The notes under the pieces are model-generated. The model made no database searches. It saw nothing but the letters and a program-made list of their open reading frames with translations, and was not told the origin of the DNA. A program made the translations under genes and the position numbers. This document shows positions 24,835 to 33,603 of a DNA stretch of 64,000 bases, piece after piece. Origin of the DNA: Lactococcus ileimucosae. Its GTDB lineage: Bacteria > Bacillota > Bacilli > Lactobacillales > Streptococcaceae. The stretch's first letter is position 1; every line of letters begins with the position of its first letter. Location: contig NZ_CALPDE010000005.1 of assembly GCF_943193185.1 (NCBI RefSeq), forward strand, positions 1 to 64,000. Reading direction: 5' to 3'.

Positions 24835-25539
24835 ATGAAAAAGATTCTAATTGCGGATGATGATCGTTCGATTTTAACCTTACTTTCTTACAACTTTAGA
24901 CAGAATGATTTTGAGGTCACAACTGTCAGCGATGGAAAGCAAGCCTTAGAGAAAGCCAAGAAAAATCATTACGACCTCATCTTGTTGGATTTGATGATGC
25001 CTGAGCTTTCTGGTATTGAGGTGACAGAGATTTTGCGTAAAAAGCAGAATTTTACACCTATTTTGATACTTACCGCACGAGATGATGAGGAAATGAAACT
25101 GGCAGGACTCAATTCAGGTTCTGATGAATATTTGGACAAAGCGACACCTCTAAAAGAGATAATCGTAAGGGTTAATGCGCTCATTCGTCGTCATCAGTAC
25201 TACAACCAAACTTTGGGAAGTGAAAAGGTTTTGGAAAAAGCCAGATTAAAGTTTGATCGTCTAGAGATAGACTTTACAAAAAAAGTTTGTATATTTGATG
25301 AAAAACCTTTAGATTTGACCAAGCGGGAATTCGAAATTTTGGAACTTTTGATTGAGCGCTCGGGCGATGTTATTTCGCGTGAAGAATTGCTTCAACATTT
25401 TTGGGGAATATCTTCTGCTGCAGAAACACGAACTATTGACGTTTTAATCAGTAAGATTCGTAAAAAATTAGACAATCAATTTATAAAAACAAAACGAGGA
25501 TTTGGGTATTACTTCTCTGATGAAAAAAATAAAGCTTAA
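24835..25539 (+). CDS. Response regulator, OmpR/PhoP family
   Basis: A 234-residue regulator. The receiver domain has the acidic pocket (ADDD, residues 7-10), phosphorylation site Asp52 (LILLDLMMP) and the conserved Thr and Lys (LTA; YLDK), although the usual KPF is KAT. The winged helix output domain occupies residues 135-230 (TKREFEILELL, RTIDVLISKIRKKL, GFGYYF). The ATG at 24835 is chosen for family fit. It overlaps the kinase gene by 20 bp. Confidence 0.94.
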   Translation: MKKILIADDDRSILTLLSYNFRQNDFEVTTVSDGKQALEKAKKNHYDLILLDLMMPELSGIEVTEILRKKQNFTPILILTARDDEEMKLAGLNSGSDEYLDKATPLKEIIVRVNALIRRHQYYNQTLGSEKVLEKARLKFDRLEIDFTKKVCIFDEKPLDLTKREFEILELLIERSGDVISREELLQHFWGISSAAETRTIDVLISKIRKKLDNQFIKTKRGFGYYFSDEKNKA

Positions 25540-27082
25540 AAACATTGTAATTTCGACAGTTATTTATCTTGTTGCGACTGTAACTTTGCTCGTTTTTCTC
25601 AACATACAGATTCTAAAAACAGATACAAACCGTGTTTTACACGCAATTGAAACGACTAAAGCATTCCTTTCAGAGCACCCTGACGCGGCTCTCCCTAGCA
25701 AGTTCCAGTACTGGCCTGCACGCACACAAAATGAGGAAACTAAAAAGATTGATGCAGGAGCTGAATATGCACAATCGGTCACTCGTCACTCTATCGAAAT
25801 CACCAGTCCGATACGTAAAGACGGTGTAATAACTGCATATCTCCATGCTGTTGATAGCCGTACCTCCCCTTGGTTCACTAATCTGATGGTAGGAGGTTTT
25901 GCTACACTCATCTATCTCGCTTGTGCCTTCTATGTTTTTGTTCACGCCAGACGTAACTACCTCTTTACACAGGATATTGTTGCCAAAATAAAGAATATTG
26001 AACGTAGTCCTCTGACACAAAGTTATCTGATGAGTGAAAATGACGACAAAGTGACATCTGCTCTCAACTCTTTAGGCGAATATATTCAAAATCAGATTTT
26101 ATCGCACAGTGAGAAGAAAGAAAATATTTACGAATTTATTGAACTCTTCCAATTTCCCATCTTTATTTACAATGCTAAAGGAAAGATTCGTAAAACAAAT
26201 GCTGCTTTTAAAAATGAATTTGCAGATACACACAATCTTGATATTTTCAGTCCTTACGCAGACTTCTTAACTTTCTTGGTGGATAAGATGCTTAATCCAA
26301 CAACTCAAGAAAAAGATTTCTATTTCGAAAATATAAATGCCTATTATCAAGTCCGTATTTCGCCGCTTCCGGATTTGGACAATCGTTTCTTAGTTACCCT
26401 ACTTGATATCACAGCTTTTAAGCGCACACTTAATGCACATAATGAGCTTATTGCGAACGTAAGTCATGAGTTAAAAACACCGCTGACCTCAATCAAAGGC
26501 TTTGCTGAGCTGCTTAAAGACAACTCTCTTTCTGAAGCTGAACGGCAAGAATTTTCGAATATAATCAGTAAGGAAAGTGCGCGCTTGATCGCCTTGGTTC
26601 AAGATACCTTACTCTTGACCAAACAAAACATCCATATTGAAAAGAAAAAAATTAATCTTGCAGCTCTTGTCGAGGAAATTCTAAGTTCATCTCAACCGCT
26701 ACTTGATGAAAAGCACTTGCTCCTCCAGACAAAAATTTCGAATATTTCCCAAGTGACAAATCGTCAAATGGTACACAGTATTTTTGAAAATCTGATTGAA
26801 AATGCTATAAAATACACCGATGAGCATGGAAAGATATTTGTCGGTCTCCACAAAGACAAGAAAAAAGTTATTTTTACCGTAACCGATAATGGTCCTGGTC
26901 TGACAGAAATCGAAAAATCTAGAATCTTTGAGCGTTTCTATCGAGTGGATGAAAGTCGAACACAAGTGACAGGAACAGGACTTGGATTATCAATTGTTGA
27001 TAAAAACGTAAGAGAGTTACAAGGACATATCGATGTGATTAGTGTTCCCGGTAAAGGAACAACTTTCACCGTTACCTTGTAA
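25520..27082 (+). CDS. Sensor histidine kinase, PhoR-like
   Basis: A 520-residue membrane kinase: helix 1 (residues 6-27), an outer domain of about 90 residues, helix 2 (about 118-140), a linker and PAS-like domain (about 205-300), HisKA with the phospho-accepting His in NVSHELKTPLTSIKG (about 315), and the ATPase core with N box ENLIENAIKYT, G1 TDNGPGL and G2 GTGLGLSIV. The start at 25520 is the first ATG of the frame; a TTG at 25502 is possible. The layout equals PhoR/PnpS, so phosphate or cell-envelope sensing is plausible but not shown. Confidence 0.93.
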   Translation: MKKIKLKNIVISTVIYLVATVTLLVFLNIQILKTDTNRVLHAIETTKAFLSEHPDAALPSKFQYWPARTQNEETKKIDAGAEYAQSVTRHSIEITSPIRKDGVITAYLHAVDSRTSPWFTNLMVGGFATLIYLACAFYVFVHARRNYLFTQDIVAKIKNIERSPLTQSYLMSENDDKVTSALNSLGEYIQNQILSHSEKKENIYEFIELFQFPIFIYNAKGKIRKTNAAFKNEFADTHNLDIFSPYADFLTFLVDKMLNPTTQEKDFYFENINAYYQVRISPLPDLDNRFLVTLLDITAFKRTLNAHNELIANVSHELKTPLTSIKGFAELLKDNSLSEAERQEFSNIISKESARLIALVQDTLLLTKQNIHIEKKKINLAALVEEILSSSQPLLDEKHLLLQTKISNISQVTNRQMVHSIFENLIENAIKYTDEHGKIFVGLHKDKKKVIFTVTDNGPGLTEIEKSRIFERFYRVDESRTQVTGTGLGLSIVDKNVRELQGHIDVISVPGKGTTFTVTL

Positions 27083-27100
27083 AAAACTTGTGAAAATAAA

Positions 27101-27138
27101 AAATGGAACCACATAAGCTTATGTGGTTCCATTTTTTA
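27101..27138 (+). terminator. Terminator of the two-component operon
   Basis: A perfect 15-bp palindrome (ATGGAACCACATAAG and its complement, 27103-27132) followed by TTTTT; A's on the other side make it potentially bidirectional, serving the GntR gene as well. Confidence 0.9.
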
Positions 27139-27194
27139 TGCGCATGAATAAACCAAGATTTTGCATCAGCGACACTGATAAAGGGCTTTTTGCC

Positions 27195-27902
27195 CTATCT
27201 TTCAAGATAAAATTCGAAACGATCGCCAACATATTGCGACAGCACATACTCAAAGGCACGGCCATCTGATAAGTATGAAATTTGAGTCAATCCTAAAATA
27301 GCATCTCCAGATTTTATTTTTAAATATTCAGCTACTTCTGTACTTACCTTTTTAGCTGAAATAATTTGCTGACTATGCTCAATCACATATCCTGCCTGAG
27401 TCAAAGTATTAAAAAAGTTAGAAGTGATACTTTTCTTTTCGAAAGGCTCCACCAAATCATAAGGGATGCTTGCTACTTCATAACAAATAGGCACTTGATC
27501 TGCATAGCGGACACGCTCCATGCGAATAATTGTCCTGTCTTTAGTAATGTGTAACTTTTCGCACTCAACTTCATTAGGCAATGTCTTAAGGTAACTTAGA
27601 AGTTCTGTAGAAGGTGTTTTCCCCTGAGCAGTGACAATCTCTGTAAATGAAGTTGTCCCACGCATCTTTTCGCGCACACGCCGACTCGCTACATAAGTAC
27701 CGCTTCCCACACGGCGCTCTAAAATTCCTTCGTCAACGAGTGAAGTCACCGCTTGACGTGCTGTCATACGACTCACACCAAACCGTTCAGCCAAATCTCG
27801 TTCGCTCGGTAAGCGTTCTCCAATCTTCCAAACTGACTTTTCAACCTCTTCTTTTATCTCATCATGAATCCGTACATAATTCGGAAGGTTACTTCTCTGC
27901 AT
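27195..27902 (-). CDS. GntR/HutC (UTRA) family regulator
   Basis: A 235-residue repressor: winged helix DNA-binding domain (residues 5-75, LPSERDLAERFGVSRMTARQA) and UTRA effector domain (about 90-232). The closing segment VLSQYVGDRFEFYLER resembles NagR/YvoA, regulators of amino sugar use. It sits downstream of bmpA, convergent with nothing, and the repeated sequence AATTGGTATA lies over its own -10 and near the bmpA stop. Effector unknown: an amino sugar phosphate from family similarity, or a nucleoside from neighbours. Confidence 0.9.
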   Translation of the reverse strand: MQRSNLPNYVRIHDEIKEEVEKSVWKIGERLPSERDLAERFGVSRMTARQAVTSLVDEGILERRVGSGTYVASRRVREKMRGTTSFTEIVTAQGKTPSTELLSYLKTLPNEVECEKLHITKDRTIIRMERVRYADQVPICYEVASIPYDLVEPFEKKSITSNFFNTLTQAGYVIEHSQQIISAKKVSTEVAEYLKIKSGDAILGLTQISYLSDGRAFEYVLSQYVGDRFEFYLER

Positions 27903-27935
27903 GCTGTCTCCCTTTGCTCCGTTTTCTACTTATTA

Positions 27936-27993
27936 TATACCAATTTCAAATAAAAAACCAGCTACAACGGCTGGTTTACATAATTGGTATAAT
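27936..27993. promoter_or_regulatory. Possible GntR operator pair around the bmpA terminator
   Basis: AATTGGTATA occurs on the minus strand at about 27937-27946, overlapping the -10 TATAAT of the gntR promoter, and again on the plus strand at 27982-27991. The repeats are inverted with the bmpA terminator between them. HutC-type operators often contain such a half-site. Confidence 0.45.
27952..27977 (-). terminator. Terminator of bmpA
   Basis: Stem AAACCAGC/GCTGGTTT with a 7-base loop and T-run TTTTTTATTT on the minus strand. Confidence 0.85.
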
Positions 27994-27995
27994 TA

Positions 27996-29048
27996 TTATT
28001 TAGCTGGAACTGTTATTTCACCATCAATAATCTTTTGTTTGGCAGCCTCAACAGCTTTCCATGCTTCGTCTGAGGTATTGTTACGTGCAAGGTCAACACC
28101 TGAGTTTTTCAAATCGTATTTAAGAATTTCGCCACCAGGGAATTTGTCATCTTTTACCTTGTTTGAAACGTCTTTAACGACATTTCCAACTTCCTTAAGT
28201 GTGGAAGCTAGGACAAAGTTAGATTCTTTACCGTCTTTCGATTTGAAGTTTCCATCTGCTTCTTGGTCGCGGTCAACACCAATCACCCAAACTTTATCTG
28301 CTTCGTTTTTTGTTTCATTGAGTACACGTGCTTCTGTAAATACACCTGTTCCTACACCACCTGCAGCTTGATAGATGATATCTGCACCGCTAGAGTACAT
28401 CGCTGATGCGATTGTTTTACCTTTACCAGCATCACTAAATGATCCTGCATATTGAACATCTACTTTAATGTTTGGATTGACAGATTTAACACCTTCTTGG
28501 AAACCGACTTCAAAAGCTGTGATGATGTCTGAGGCGATACCTCCGATGAAACCAACGTGATCTGTCTTGGTTGTTTTAGCTGCGGCAACACCAGCAAGAT
28601 AAGCAGCTTCTTGGTCAGCAAATGTTGCAGAAACGACATTTTGCTGGTTTTCAATCACAGAGTCAATAATGGCAAACTTAGTGTCTGGATTGTTTTTAGC
28701 AGCCTGTGAAGTTGCTTCTTGAAGACCAAAACCAATACCAAAAATTAAGTTATAACCACCAGAAACAGCTGAATTAAAGTTGGCTGTGTAATCAGAGGCT
28801 GAATTTGATTGGAAATAGTTGATACCTTTACCTCTTGAAAGGTTATTCTCTTTACCCCAAGCTTGCAAACCTTCCCAAGCTGATTGGTTAAATGAACGGT
28901 CATCAACACCACCAGTATCGGTAATCATCGCGACATTAAGATCTGTTTTTGCTTCACCGCCTGAAGCTGCATCACGCCCGCGACAACCAGCCAAAACTGC
29001 TACTGATGCAAGTGCCAAGGCACCAACTGCGAAAATACGTTTTTTCAT
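27996..29048 (-). CDS. bmpA: Nucleoside-binding lipoprotein, BmpA/Med family
   Basis: A 350-residue substrate-binding lipoprotein of an ABC importer. Lipobox LAGC (about residue 20-23) after a hydrophobic signal peptide; the mature part is a periplasmic-binding-type fold with the BMP motifs DTGGVDDRSFNQ and IYQAAGGVGTG. TGGAGG precedes the ATG at 29048. In L. lactis BmpA works with NupA, NupB and NupC in nucleoside uptake, but no ATPase or permease lies here: a GntR gene follows. It has its own PurBox promoter and lies after the cdd operon. Confidence 0.93.
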   Translation of the reverse strand: MKKRIFAVGALALASVAVLAGCRGRDAASGGEAKTDLNVAMITDTGGVDDRSFNQSAWEGLQAWGKENNLSRGKGINYFQSNSASDYTANFNSAVSGGYNLIFGIGFGLQEATSQAAKNNPDTKFAIIDSVIENQQNVVSATFADQEAAYLAGVAAAKTTKTDHVGFIGGIASDIITAFEVGFQEGVKSVNPNIKVDVQYAGSFSDAGKGKTIASAMYSSGADIIYQAAGGVGTGVFTEARVLNETKNEADKVWVIGVDRDQEADGNFKSKDGKESNFVLASTLKEVGNVVKDVSNKVKDDKFPGGEILKYDLKNSGVDLARNNTSDEAWKAVEAAKQKIIDGEITVPAK

Positions 29049-29083
29049 GGAAACGTTTTCCTCCAAATTTAAATTTTTTTAAA

Positions 29084-29101
29084 CTCTTACAAGTAAGAGC
29101 T
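29084..29101 (-). promoter_or_regulatory. Hairpin in the bmpA leader
   Basis: CTCTTAC/GTAAGAG with a 2-base gap in the short bmpA leader, followed by only three T. It may tune mRNA stability; it is a weak terminator at best. Confidence 0.35.
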
Positions 29102-29116
29102 TTTATCTATAAGTTT

Positions 29117-29145
29117 ATTTTAAGCTATTTTATATATTAATTCAA
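29117..29145 (-). promoter_or_regulatory. bmpA promoter
   Basis: TTGAAT, 17-bp spacer, TAAAAT (29117-29122). The PurBox centre lies 63 bp upstream of the -10. Confidence 0.7.
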
Positions 29146-29154
29146 GCTAAAAAC

Positions 29155-29180
29155 AAAAATGCGAAATTTATCCGCATCTT
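29155..29180 (-). terminator. Terminator of the pdp-deoC-cdd operon
   Basis: Stem ATGCG/CGCAT and TTTTTGTTTTT on the minus strand, between the bmpA PurBox and the bmpA -35. Confidence 0.65.
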
Positions 29181-29191
29181 TGTTCGGAAAT
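29179..29191 (-). promoter_or_regulatory. PurBox upstream of bmpA
   Basis: ATTTCCGAACAAA matches AWWWCCGAACWWT at 12 of 13 positions (last base differs), placed about 75 bp before the expected start of transcription. Confidence 0.8.
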
Positions 29192-29218
29192 AGCAAATTT
29201 ACAGGTAATTTTAGCTTA

Positions 29219-29611
29219 TTATTCCAACTCTTGGAACGAATACGGCAATAATTCTCCAACAGTCGTTGCTTTCACTTCTCTTGACTTCGACAATAAGTAA
29301 ACAGGCATATCTGTATCACAAAATTCTGAAATCACTTGACGACATGCACCACAAGGACTAATCGGAGCGGCCGTTTCTCCATAAATATACAGACTTGAAA
29401 ATTCCAAATGCTCTTCGGATACAGCCTTAAAAATAGCTGTTCTCTCTGCACAATTGCTCAAGCCGAAGCTCGCATTCTCAATATTACAGCCTTGATAAAC
29501 TTTACCCTCCTTAGTTACAAGTGCTGCACCTACAGGAAAATTGGAATAAGGGACATAAGCATGACTGCTCGCTTCACGTGCTGCTTCAATAAATTCTCTA
29601 GTAGCTGGCAT
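29219..29611 (-). CDS. cdd: Cytidine deaminase
   Basis: A 131-residue zinc enzyme that deaminates cytidine and deoxycytidine to uridine and deoxyuridine. Zinc ligands and catalytic Glu are in CAERTA (about residue 53) and PCGACRQ (about 86). The ATG at 29611 follows GGAGGGTG and lies inside the deoC 3' end, overlapping by 14 bp, so translation is coupled. It feeds uridine to Pdp, encoded upstream in the same operon. Confidence 0.95.
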   Translation of the reverse strand: MPATREFIEAAREASSHAYVPYSNFPVGAALVTKEGKVYQGCNIENASFGLSNCAERTAIFKAVSEEHLEFSSLYIYGETAAPISPCGACRQVISEFCDTDMPVYLLSKSREVKATTVGELLPYSFQELE

Positions 29612-30260
29612 TGGCAGTTTCACCCTCCATAATTGCGACACCTGATGAACAGCCCAAACGGTTTGCACCAGCTGCAATCATAGCCTTAGCATCTTCAAGA
29701 TTGCGAATCCCACCTGAAGCTTTGACACCCATGTCAGGTCCAACCGTTTCACGCATCAATTTTACATCTTCAACTTTAGCACCAGCTGTTGAAAAGCCTG
29801 TTGATGTCTTGACAAAATCAGCACCAGCACGTTGTGCTGCTTGACAAGCTTTGACTTTTTCTTCATCTGTCAAAAGACTTGTTTCGATAATAACTTTAAG
29901 GATGCGGCCATCCTTAACAGCATTAACTGCTGCAATATCACTTTCCACCAAGTCCCATTTACCGTCTTTAGCTGCACCAATATTAATCACCATGTCCACT
30001 TCGTCTGCACCTTTTTTGATTGCGTCTGTAGCTTCAAAGGCTTTGACTTCTGAAGTGTTTGCTCCGAGAGGGAAACCGATAACTGTACATACTTTTGAAA
30101 CTTCATCTTTGAGTTGTTCAGCAGCAAATGCTACCCAGGTTGGATTGACACAAACACTTGCGAATTTGTATTTTTTTGCTTCATCAACGATAGCTTGGAC
30201 TTTTTCTTGTGTCGCATCTGCTTTGAGGATTGTGTGGTCAATGTATTGATTGATTTTCAT
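29598..30260 (-). CDS. deoC: Deoxyribose-phosphate aldolase
   Basis: A 220-residue class I aldolase that splits 2-deoxyribose 5-phosphate into glyceraldehyde 3-phosphate and acetaldehyde. The Schiff-base lysine lies in FVKTSTGFS (about residue 152), and [11 protein letters not shown] (about 89) is the usual acidic block. AGGAGAAG precedes the ATG. It takes the sugar released by pyrimidine-nucleoside phosphorylase, encoded upstream, after a phosphopentomutase step that is not in the window. Confidence 0.96.
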   Translation of the reverse strand: MKINQYIDHTILKADATQEKVQAIVDEAKKYKFASVCVNPTWVAFAAEQLKDEVSKVCTVIGFPLGANTSEVKAFEATDAIKKGADEVDMVINIGAAKDGKWDLVESDIAAVNAVKDGRILKVIIETSLLTDEEKVKACQAAQRAGADFVKTSTGFSTAGAKVEDVKLMRETVGPDMGVKASGGIRNLEDAKAMIAAGANRLGCSSGVAIMEGETANASY

Positions 30261-30328
30261 TTTTAGGTCTTCTCCTAGTTATTATTTATAGTGCGGGCAA
30301 AGTCCGCTTTATTTGTAAACGTTAAAAA

Positions 30329-30523
30329 TTATTTGGGCTTGCGATTTTTAAGGTAAAGCATACCAATCATCGTATAAACCAAGACAAAGATAAGGATAAA
30401 AAGTGCTATTTTGAGCAGCGTATTCTGTGCCCAAAGATTCATTCCAATTGCGCCAAGTACAGCCGCTGCTACACTTTAGAGAGCTTTTATTCCGTTAGGA
30501 ATAGGGGGAAGTTCATTTTTCAT
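30329..30523 (-). pseudogene. Small membrane protein gene interrupted by an in-frame stop
   Basis: A 64-codon frame starts at an ATG that shares its A with the pdp stop (TGATG) and is read as MKNELPPIPNGIKAL, then TAA (30476-30478), then 48 more codons without a stop: an Ala/Gly segment, a membrane helix (KIALFILIFVLVYTMIGMLY as read from codons 38-57) and a basic end LKNRKPK. A single substitution would restore one frame. No ribosome site allows clear restart after the stop. It looks like a recently broken gene, or a sequencing error. Confidence 0.7.
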
Positions 30524-31815
30524 CAGCGAATAACTTCCAAAATTTCAGGTGCATGAACTTGCTGGTCAGAAATTTCGATACTGTCCTTAAACTCCGCAAT
30601 CAATTCTGGTGAAATTTCTTGATTACTGTAAAGTGTAGCGATAAGGTCACCCTTTTGGACGAAGTCACCAACTTTTTTTGCGAGATTAATACCGGCTTCA
30701 AAATCGATTGTATCTGTCTTGGTTGCTCGTCCTGCACCTAACTTCATCGCAACCATACCAATACCCATTGCTTTTTCTTGTGAGATAAAACCTTCATGCT
30801 CAGCATGAATCTCCACAGTATGTGCCACGTTTAATTCTGCAGTCAAATGATTAAATGCTGTTGCATCCCCGTGTTGTGCTTCACACATGGCAAGGAATTT
30901 AGCATAAGCTTTACCATTATCAAGGTTTTCGATGATTTCTGGAACAGTTTTTTCTACACCTGCTAATGCAAGCATAATTTGAGCCAGTTCCGCGATAAAG
31001 TGACGGAATTCCGATGTACCTTTGCCATTTAGCGTATTCACAGCTTCCGTAATTTCATTACGATTACCAATAGCATGTCCTAGAGGTTGGTTCATATTAG
31101 TCAAAACTGCTACCGTCTCACGTCCGACAGCCTTCCCTAAGTCAACCATGGTACGCGCTAAGAGACGCGCATCTTCGATATTTTTCATGAAAGCACCGTC
31201 GCCAACAGTTACATCAAGCAAAATGGCATTTGATCCCGAAGCAATTTTCTTAGACATGATAGAGCTTGCAATCAATGGAATAATATCAACTGTGGCTGTC
31301 ACATCCCGAAGGGCATAGAGAAGCTTGTCTGCTTTGACCAACTCGTCAGACTGACCAATCACCGCGATTCCTGAATCTTTTACTTGGCTGATAAAGTCTT
31401 CTTCTGTTTTTTCAATTTCAAAGCCAGGAATGGATTCTAACTTATCTAATGTTCCACCAGTATGTCCTAAACCACGACCAGACATTTTAGCGACAGGGAC
31501 ATCAAAACTCGCCACTAAAGGTGCTAAAATAATTGTTACTTTATCACCTACACCACCCGTCGAATGTTTGTCTACCTTAACTCCAGGAATGGCAGACAAA
31601 TCAAACTCTTTACCTGAAGCAACCATAGCCATGGTTAAGTTGGCTGTTTCTTCTGTCGTCATTCCCTTAAAATAGATGGCCATAGCAAGTGCTGCCATTT
31701 GGTAATCCGGAACTTCACCCGTTGCATAACCAGAGATGAGCCAATCGATTTCAGCTTTATCAAAGTGGCCACCATCACGTTTTTTTTGAATCAGGTCTAC
31801 CATTCTATAGGTCAT
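30523..31815 (-). CDS. pdp: Pyrimidine-nucleoside phosphorylase
   Basis: A 430-residue enzyme that phosphorolyses uridine, deoxyuridine and thymidine to base and pentose 1-phosphate. The signature KHSTGGVGDKVT (about residue 84) and the SGRGLGHTGGTLDK segment (about 112) bind phosphate and substrate. It overlaps the methyltransferase stop-start region by 4 bp and ends at the broken small gene. With deoC and cdd it forms the nucleoside catabolic operon. Confidence 0.96.
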   Translation of the reverse strand: MTYRMVDLIQKKRDGGHFDKAEIDWLISGYATGEVPDYQMAALAMAIYFKGMTTEETANLTMAMVASGKEFDLSAIPGVKVDKHSTGGVGDKVTIILAPLVASFDVPVAKMSGRGLGHTGGTLDKLESIPGFEIEKTEEDFISQVKDSGIAVIGQSDELVKADKLLYALRDVTATVDIIPLIASSIMSKKIASGSNAILLDVTVGDGAFMKNIEDARLLARTMVDLGKAVGRETVAVLTNMNQPLGHAIGNRNEITEAVNTLNGKGTSEFRHFIAELAQIMLALAGVEKTVPEIIENLDNGKAYAKFLAMCEAQHGDATAFNHLTAELNVAHTVEIHAEHEGFISQEKAMGIGMVAMKLGAGRATKTDTIDFEAGINLAKKVGDFVQKGDLIATLYSNQEISPELIAEFKDSIEISDQQVHAPEILEVIR

Positions 31816-32420
31816 AGTTTCTCCTTGTAACTTCTTAAAATATAATATCCTTTGTCTTTAGCAACGACTTCGCAGTTACCAAAGACCTCATTCATTTTCT
31901 TTTGCGCACTCGGCGCGCCCTGTTTTTTCTGAATAACGACAGTCAAATGGCCATTATCATTTAAATGCCTATAAGCATCAGATAAAATAGCATGTACCAC
32001 TTCTTTTCCCGCACGAATAGGGGGATTTGAAATAATAGCATCAAAGCTTTGTTCAACATTATCATATATATTTGATAAAAAAATACCGTCAACTTCTATA
32101 TTATTTTTATCTGCATTTTTCTTGGCTAAATCAAGGGCACGGCTATTTACATCTACAAGTGTGGCTTTCAAGCCATATTTCTTTGCTAAGGTTAAAGCCA
32201 GTGTCCCATAGCCACAGCCAACATCAAGCAAAGTCTCTGCCTCCTCTGGTTGAAAGTTGTCCAGTAAAACACGTGAGCCATAATCAATAGCGTTTTTAGA
32301 AAAGACACCTGCATCTGTCAGAAAGCGCAAGGGAAGCCCCAAAAGTTCAACCGATAATTCCTGCACATCATGTGCTAAATCTCGGTTGTCTTCATAATAC
32401 ATATTTGTTTTTACCATCAC
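31812..32420 (-). CDS. Class I SAM methyltransferase, RsmC-like
   Basis: A protein of about 202 residues with SAM motif DVGCGYGTLAL (about 68) and the catalytic motif NPPIRAGK (about 130), which marks amino-group RNA methyltransferases of the RsmC (16S rRNA m2G1207) type. Starts at GTG 32420 or ATG 32417; no Shine-Dalgarno is present, and an extended -10 ends 5 bases before the GTG, suggesting a leaderless mRNA. It heads the pdp-deoC-cdd operon, an arrangement seen in other lactic acid bacteria and not functionally explained. Confidence 0.88.
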   Translation of the reverse strand: MMVKTNMYYEDNRDLAHDVQELSVELLGLPLRFLTDAGVFSKNAIDYGSRVLLDNFQPEEAETLLDVGCGYGTLALTLAKKYGLKATLVDVNSRALDLAKKNADKNNIEVDGIFLSNIYDNVEQSFDAIISNPPIRAGKEVVHAILSDAYRHLNDNGHLTVVIQKKQGAPSAQKKMNEVFGNCEVVAKDKGYYILRSYKEKL

Positions 32421-32425
32421 AGTTT

Positions 32426-32434
32426 ATTTTATCA
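32426..32434 (-). promoter_or_regulatory. Extended -10 before the methyltransferase operon
   Basis: TGATAAAAT on the minus strand (-10 at 32426-32431), 5 bases before the GTG and 8 before the ATG. No clear -35. Confidence 0.5.
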
Positions 32435-32551
32435 CAAAATATTTTATTTTTTCTCAGAAAACCTTTACAAACAGAAATCAGAGTCTTAAAAAACTTACTT
32501 TATGACTCTACTCTCTTCCTTTCTGCAAATTTTCTAAACAAAGAGAAAATG

Positions 32552-32560
32552 TGCTAAAAT
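32552..32560 (+). promoter_or_regulatory. Extended -10 before coaA
   Basis: TGCTAAAAT (-10 at 32555-32560) ends exactly 6 bases before the coaA ATG. No Shine-Dalgarno fits in ATCCTT, so the transcript is predicted to start at the initiation codon. Confidence 0.6.
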
Positions 32561-32566
32561 ATCCTT

Positions 32567-33487
32567 ATGAATAAATTCATTAATTATGATGAAATCTCAC
32601 GTGAAACTTGGCAAAATTTATACCTGTCTTCCATAGTCCCCTTGACAAATAGAGATCTGGATGCCATTCGTTCACTCAATGATGAAATTTCACTGCAAGA
32701 CGTTATTGATGTCTACCTTCCCTTAATCCATTTGGTACGCTTATATAAAAAGAACATCGAAGATTTAAGCTTCTCCAAAGGCTTGTTTTTACAAAAAATT
32801 GTTCAAACACCACCATTAATCATTGGAATTTCTGGATCTGTCGCTGTCGGAAAATCCACAACTGCGCGCCTCGTTCAACTGCTTCTTTCCCGTGAATTTA
32901 AAAAACTAAGTGTTGAACTTGTAACGACAGATGGTTTTCTTTACCCTACATCTGTTCTAAAAGAACGCAAAATACTTGAGCGCAAGGGTTTTCCCGAAAG
33001 TTATGACATGGAACGACTCTTGGACTTTCTCTATCGTGTAAAAAACAGTGAGCGCTGTGAAATCCCCCTTTATTCCCATGAAACTTATGACATCATCGAA
33101 GATAAAACCCAAATTATCGACCAGCCTGACATTTTGATTTTAGAGGGAATAAATGTTCTCCAAAATCCGCAAAGCGAACTTCTTTATGTCAGTGATTTTT
33201 ATGACTTCTCTATTTATGTCGATGCTGATGAGGAATTGATTGAAAAATGGTACTTGGAACGGTTTGACAGTCTACTCAAACTTGCCGAAAATGATCCCCA
33301 TAACTATTATCACCAATTCACAAAAATGCCTTACGATGAGGTAATGCAGCTCGCTCGTCAAACATGGACAAACACTAATCTGCCTAACTTGCGCGACTAT
33401 ATTGAGCCAACACGTAACCGCGCCGAAGTCATCTTGCACAAAACTGCCAATCATTACATTGATAAAATTTATTTGAAGAAATTTTAA
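32567..33487 (+). CDS. coaA: Pantothenate kinase, type I
   Basis: A 306-residue kinase for the first step of coenzyme A synthesis. The P-loop [15 protein letters not shown] (about residue 87) and the downstream motifs [18 protein letters not shown] and [11 protein letters not shown] are those of E. coli-type CoaA. It diverges from the methyltransferase gene. The start codon directly follows a -10 element and lacks a ribosome site. Confidence 0.96.
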   Translation: MNKFINYDEISRETWQNLYLSSIVPLTNRDLDAIRSLNDEISLQDVIDVYLPLIHLVRLYKKNIEDLSFSKGLFLQKIVQTPPLIIGISGSVAVGKSTTARLVQLLLSREFKKLSVELVTTDGFLYPTSVLKERKILERKGFPESYDMERLLDFLYRVKNSERCEIPLYSHETYDIIEDKTQIIDQPDILILEGINVLQNPQSELLYVSDFYDFSIYVDADEELIEKWYLERFDSLLKLAENDPHNYYHQFTKMPYDEVMQLARQTWTNTNLPNLRDYIEPTRNRAEVILHKTANHYIDKIYLKKF

Positions 33488-33603
33488 AGTAGCATAACAA
33501 CAACTTACTCTTTAATTAAAATAACTGTTTTTTTATGTCAAACATTTTTATAATCAACTCTTTTATGATAAAATATTTTAATATTAATTTTTAGGAGGCC
33601 CCC

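Noticed and set aside
29032-29060. cre site over the bmpA ribosome site (AAACGTTT core)
   Set aside because: The flanking bases fail the cre consensus at the conserved TG and CA positions.
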